DNA of 64,000 nt from the NCBI GenBank assembly GCA_934085595.1, contig CAKOHK010000003.1, positions 1-64,000 of the forward strand. The letters run 5' to 3'. Positions 60,802 through 64,000 of the stretch are shown here, piece after piece. The first letter of the stretch is position 1. Each line of letters starts with the position of its first letter. The position numbers and the translations under genes are program-made. The notes under the pieces are model-generated. The model had not been told where the DNA came from, searched no databases, and was given only the letters and a program-made list of their open reading frames with translations. Source of the stretch: an uncultured Bacilli bacterium (GTDB lineage: Bacteria; Bacillota_I; Bacilli_A; RF39; UBA660).

Positions 60802-62988
60802 TTATAATTCTTTATCACCTTTTATGTGTTTTTGAACTTGTAATAAATCTAATATAGTTACGTTCATATCTCCTGAAGTATCTGCTGCATAATAGTTTTC
60901 ATTTCTAAGTTCACTATTTTTTAATATGTGTTTTTGAACTTGTAATAAATCTAATATAGTTATTTCTCCATCACCTGAGGTGTCACCTTTTACTGATAGA
61001 GTTAATGTTTGTGATTCGATTACTGTTGATATTGTTATTTTAAATCCAGTAGATAGATTTTCATTACCATTTGCGATTATTCCATCTTTGTTTTTGATTA
61101 TTACAGTTTTTGCACCATTTTTAATACAGTCGTTTTTATATTCATCAACTTTTATTCCATGTTTTATGCTGGTGATATAATCATCTTTTATGTTTCCATT
61201 AACTTTATTAACTACATCCTTTACAGTTGTTGTGTCTTCGACTCTATGAACAAGTATTGTGTATTTTTTTTCATCTCCTGATTCTGCTTTCACAACTATA
61301 GTGAATATTGTTTCGTCATCTTTTATTTCTTTTTCACCAGTTCCACTTATACTTGATGTATCTGCTTTTGGTTTTGCATTTATTTTTATTTTATTTATGT
61401 CTTTTGTTATATAAGTTTCATATGATAATACATCTTCATCAAAAGCAGGTGATAAGGAATATCCTTCTACTGATAATTCTTTTAAATCATTATTTGTATT
61501 TGCACTGCTTGGTAGAGAAGTGAACTGTGGCATATCATTATAAACAGGTATTTCAAATATTAATTGTGTATCCAATATATCTGCTTTTTTATATGAATTA
61601 TATGAGATTGCTCCTTCTGTAGCTGGTGCTTGTATATTTGTTTGATATTGATGTGTGTATGAACTAAAATATGCACCTTTACCAACATTGAACTTTTGAT
61701 AATATTGTGTTCCTTGTCCTTTATTTATATATCCATTAGCAATAAACTCACTTCCTTCAATTATTGAAGTTTCAATGTTATTCCATACAGAGCCATCTCT
61801 TTTAATTAATTTTGCTGCATAGGCTAGGCCTCTTGTGATTGCTGAATATTTTACTCCGTTTATTGTTGTTTCATTTGCTCCGATGTTGAAGAAGTTATAG
61901 TAGCCACTATATTTTTTACCTTCCCATGTAAACTCTGTACCGTTTACTGAATCGCTTCCATTTGGTCCAACTTCAACTCTAATTCTACTTGCGATGTGTA
62001 ATGGACTTACTTTGTTTGCTTTTCCTGCTTTATACATTGGAATTGTGTATTCATCCTGTCCTAGTTTTCCATTTCCGAATACAGATTTAATTAATGATGG
62101 ATATTTTTCATCGAATGCATCATCATATCCTAAGCTTTCAAACATAAATATTCTATTTTCAGTAAGCCAGTTTCTTGGGTCCATATAGAACGCAATTACT
62201 CCAGTATTTACTTTGAACCATGAAGTTCCTTCTGCTGGTTTATTGGATGTTCTATAATTATCATTAGTTGTTTGCATGTAATTTTTTCCTTCTTCTTTGT
62301 TTACAGCAGTAGAGAAGTCTTTATCTGTTATTCCTGCTTTAAATATCCAGTTTGGATGTTTTTTATGTAAGTAATTTAAATATGGAAAATAGCTTTCTGG
62401 AAATCCTTGTTTTTTTAAATATTCTTTGTAGTCATCACTTATACTATAATCAATAGTATCTTCTTTTTTTGTTACATAATCACTACATACATAACCAGTT
62501 TTATTTCCGTAATATGTTACTTGATACCATCTAGCAGTACTACATTTATTTGATGAAGAAGAAACAGTTTTAATTATGCTTACATTAGTTCCTAAAGTTA
62601 ATACATCTAATGATTCAGAGCTTACATTAGCACTTTTTCTTACTGATACATTATTTGCATTTATTCTTGCTGTATAATTCGTTACATTTATACCACTAAA
62701 AGAAGTAGTGTGAAATCTAACATATTTACTACATACATATCCTTCTTTGTTACTATAATTTATTTTATACCATTTTTCACTACATCCATTTCCTTCATAT
62801 AATGTTTTATCTATAACTGTTATATCTGTATTTGAATTAAGAGAAGTGATAACACTATAGTTAGTTCCAGCTCCGCTTCTTATTCTTACATCATTACCTT
62901 GTATATATGCGCTAAATGAAGCACTTACTTTAAATGGAATAATAATTAGTAAAAATAATGTAAATAAAATGTATTTTGTTTTCTTCAT
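60802..62988 (-). CDS. Secreted N-acetylglucosaminidase with SH3b repeats and C-terminal dockerin
   Basis: This 728-aa protein has a signal peptide (about 1-23) and two bacterial SH3 domains (about 25-95 and 108-178, each with a VRIRSGAG/VSVRKSAN start). A glucosaminidase domain of the LytG/GH73 type follows (about 200-460, VNTGVIAFYMDPRNWL and SPLHIASRIRVEVG), then a cadherin-like domain (about 495-585). A type I dockerin (about 665-725) has two calcium-loop repeats, DTSGDGEITILDLLQVQKHI and DTSGDMNVTILDLLQVQKHI. It should cut peptidoglycan and dock to a cohesin. It is the first gene of the envelope operon, and its stop lies about 10 bp upstream of the cohesin gene start. Confidence 0.87.
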   Translation of the reverse strand: MKKTKYILFTLFLLIIIPFKVSASFSAYIQGNDVRIRSGAGTNYSVITSLNSNTDITVIDKTLYEGNGCSEKWYKINYSNKEGYVCSKYVRFHTTSFSGINVTNYTARINANNVSVRKSANVSSESLDVLTLGTNVSIIKTVSSSSNKCSTARWYQVTYYGNKTGYVCSDYVTKKEDTIDYSISDDYKEYLKKQGFPESYFPYLNYLHKKHPNWIFKAGITDKDFSTAVNKEEGKNYMQTTNDNYRTSNKPAEGTSWFKVNTGVIAFYMDPRNWLTENRIFMFESLGYDDAFDEKYPSLIKSVFGNGKLGQDEYTIPMYKAGKANKVSPLHIASRIRVEVGPNGSDSVNGTEFTWEGKKYSGYYNFFNIGANETTINGVKYSAITRGLAYAAKLIKRDGSVWNNIETSIIEGSEFIANGYINKGQGTQYYQKFNVGKGAYFSSYTHQYQTNIQAPATEGAISYNSYKKADILDTQLIFEIPVYNDMPQFTSLPSSANTNNDLKELSVEGYSLSPAFDEDVLSYETYITKDINKIKINAKPKADTSSISGTGEKEIKDDETIFTIVVKAESGDEKKYTILVHRVEDTTTVKDVVNKVNGNIKDDYITSIKHGIKVDEYKNDCIKNGAKTVIIKNKDGIIANGNENLSTGFKITISTVIESQTLTLSVKGDTSGDGEITILDLLQVQKHILKNSELRNENYYAADTSGDMNVTILDLLQVQKHIKGDKEL
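60823..60962 (-). repeat. Two 38-bp direct repeats coding for the dockerin calcium loops
   Basis: Bases 60823-60860 and 60925-60962 are identical and encode the repeated helix ITILDLLQVQKHI/VTILDLLQVQKHI. The sequence identity at DNA level suggests a recent duplication or gene conversion between the two dockerin halves. Confidence 0.8.
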
Positions 62989-63168
62989 ATTAACCCACTT
63001 TCATTATTCTAGTATATTAATTATAACAAAATACGACTTATTTTTCACTATATATTTAATATTTTTACATATATTTACATATAGAATAGAATAATATGTA
63101 TATTAGTGTAAAATAATAATAGTGAAATATTTAAAAATATTATATAATTAACTTATAAGAGGTGTTTT

Positions 63169-64000
63169 ATGAAGTATAGTGTAAATGGTCATAATATATT
63201 TTTAATAGTAGCTGTTTGTTTTATAAGTTCACTTGTTTTTGTTTATTTTATGAGAAAAGCAGCAATTTATTTAAATATAGTTGATAAACCTAATGAAAAG
63301 AGAAAGATGCAAAAAGAGCCTGTTCCTTTACTTGGTGGGCTTGGTATATTTTTATCATTTTTACTTGGGTATATGCTTTTTGCTCCTAAAAACGATTTAA
63401 TGCTTTCTATACTTATTTCTTCATTTTTAATTATGCTTCTTGGTTTGTTTGATGATTTAACTAAAAATGATAGGCCTATGCCTAATAAGTTTAAGTTTGC
63501 TATTCAATTAGTTGTATCTATGATTATTGTTTTATATGGTGGGCTTGAGGTTTCTAGAATAACTATGTTTGGTCATGTTATCAACTTTGGTATTTTTTCT
63601 AAGCCACTATCAATGTTAATAATTGTTGGTACGATTAATGCGATTAATTTAATAGATGGTCTTGATGGATTATGTGCGGGGATTTCTTCAATATATTTTT
63701 TAACTATTGCGGTTATTGGATTTATTTTAAATAAGTTTGGTGGTCTTGATATTATATTAAGTTTAATTATGCTTGGAAGTACTCTTGGATATTTGGTACA
63801 TAATTTTCCGCCTGCTAAAATATATCAAGGTGATGCTGGAAGTACATTTCTAGGTCTTATGATAGCGGTTATATTCTTGTTAGGATTTAAAACAACAACA
63901 TTCACTTCATTTATAGTTCCAATGTTTTTACTTGCTATTCCTATTATGGATACACTATTTGCTATTATCAGAAGAAAACTTAAAGGTCTTCCTATTGATA
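63169..64000 (+). CDS. tagO: WecA/TagO-type undecaprenyl-phosphate sugar-1-phosphate transferase (cut by window end)
   Basis: This is the first 277 codons of a MraY-family enzyme that transfers GlcNAc-1-phosphate to undecaprenyl phosphate, starting teichoic acid or other glycopolymer synthesis. Visible motifs are PLLGGLGIFLSF, LLGLFDDLTKN (D-D), NAINLIDGLDGLCAG and GDAGSTFLGL, with about nine membrane segments so far. AGAGGTG precedes ATG 63169. It is divergent from the glucosaminidase-cohesin-LCP operon, whose LCP ligase would use its downstream product. Confidence 0.9.
   Translation, partial: MKYSVNGHNIFLIVAVCFISSLVFVYFMRKAAIYLNIVDKPNEKRKMQKEPVPLLGGLGIFLSFLLGYMLFAPKNDLMLSILISSFLIMLLGLFDDLTKNDRPMPNKFKFAIQLVVSMIIVLYGGLEVSRITMFGHVINFGIFSKPLSMLIIVGTINAINLIDGLDGLCAGISSIYFLTIAVIGFILNKFGGLDIILSLIMLGSTLGYLVHNFPPAKIYQGDAGSTFLGLMIAVIFLLGFKTTTFTSFIVPMFLLAIPIMDTLFAIIRRKLKGLPID

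Noticed and set aside
57597..62188. Several plus-strand ORFs of 60-120 codons opposite the LCP, cohesin and glucosaminidase genes
   Set aside because: They are antisense shadows of long, well-supported genes, lack ribosome binding sites and have hydrophobic compositions typical of reverse-strand AT-rich codons.

Overview
The window is an AT-rich chromosome segment from a low-GC Firmicute of class Bacilli, probably an uncultured gut lineage near the Erysipelotrichales or the RF39/RFN20-type groups; that placement is an inference from gene content. The backbone genes are Bacilli-like: coaE-coaD, rplI-dnaB, rlmH, ung, miaB and an LCP/TagO-type envelope locus. Homologues of the spore proteins GerQ and Cse60 and a SpoVB/MurJ-type flippase point to a sporulating ancestor. 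No rRNA or tRNA gene was recognised.

Bases 1-25400 are mostly backbone. A broken PD-(D/E)XK gene is followed by a MacB-like ABC exporter, a LysR regulator divergent from coaE, the run coaE-coaD-MBL-PHP, and an HTH gene with a DUF7662-like partner. Next come an MGDG-synthase-type glycosyltransferase, a solute-binding/GGDEF receptor operon, cse60 with a lipid flippase, the rplI-dnaB-M23 peptidase-rlmH run, ung, gerQ, pduL and an ABC-2 exporter pair.

Bases 25400-46600 are accessory. A tyrosine-recombinase element (about 25.53-39.63 kb) lies between two copies of a 13-bp sequence. Each copy sits at the 3' end of a small structured RNA with a terminator, and direct AGGTACA-containing repeats lie just inside both ends. 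Its cargo is a Fic protein under a promoter with two operator-like palindromes, a three-gene cassette (GHKL-type ATPase, STAS-like DUF4325 protein, membrane-anchored coiled coil), the integrase, a decaying LexA-like repressor, and a type I restriction-modification operon that carries an extra HEPN-like gene and ends next to a nuclease-ATPase fusion. To its right are apparent remains of a related second element (HEPN-family gene, broken paralogue of a first-element gene), IS30 and ISAs1 transposase debris, an EcoRI-like restriction-modification pair and a helicase-nuclease. This is a layered defence island.

Bases 46600-64000 return mainly to backbone: an HTH-NTPase-CYTH fusion, a three-gene ABC exporter of the COG4586/4587/3694 type, an AlsT/AgcS symporter, a diverged protein-kinase-like protein, rubrerythrin, a macrodomain protein and miaB. 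The window ends with a cell-envelope cluster: a dockerin-bearing glucosaminidase, a membrane-anchored cohesin-like protein and an LCP ligase in one operon, divergent from a WecA/TagO-type phosphosugar transferase cut by the window end. The neighbouring cohesin and dockerin suggest that the hydrolase docks onto the membrane protein.
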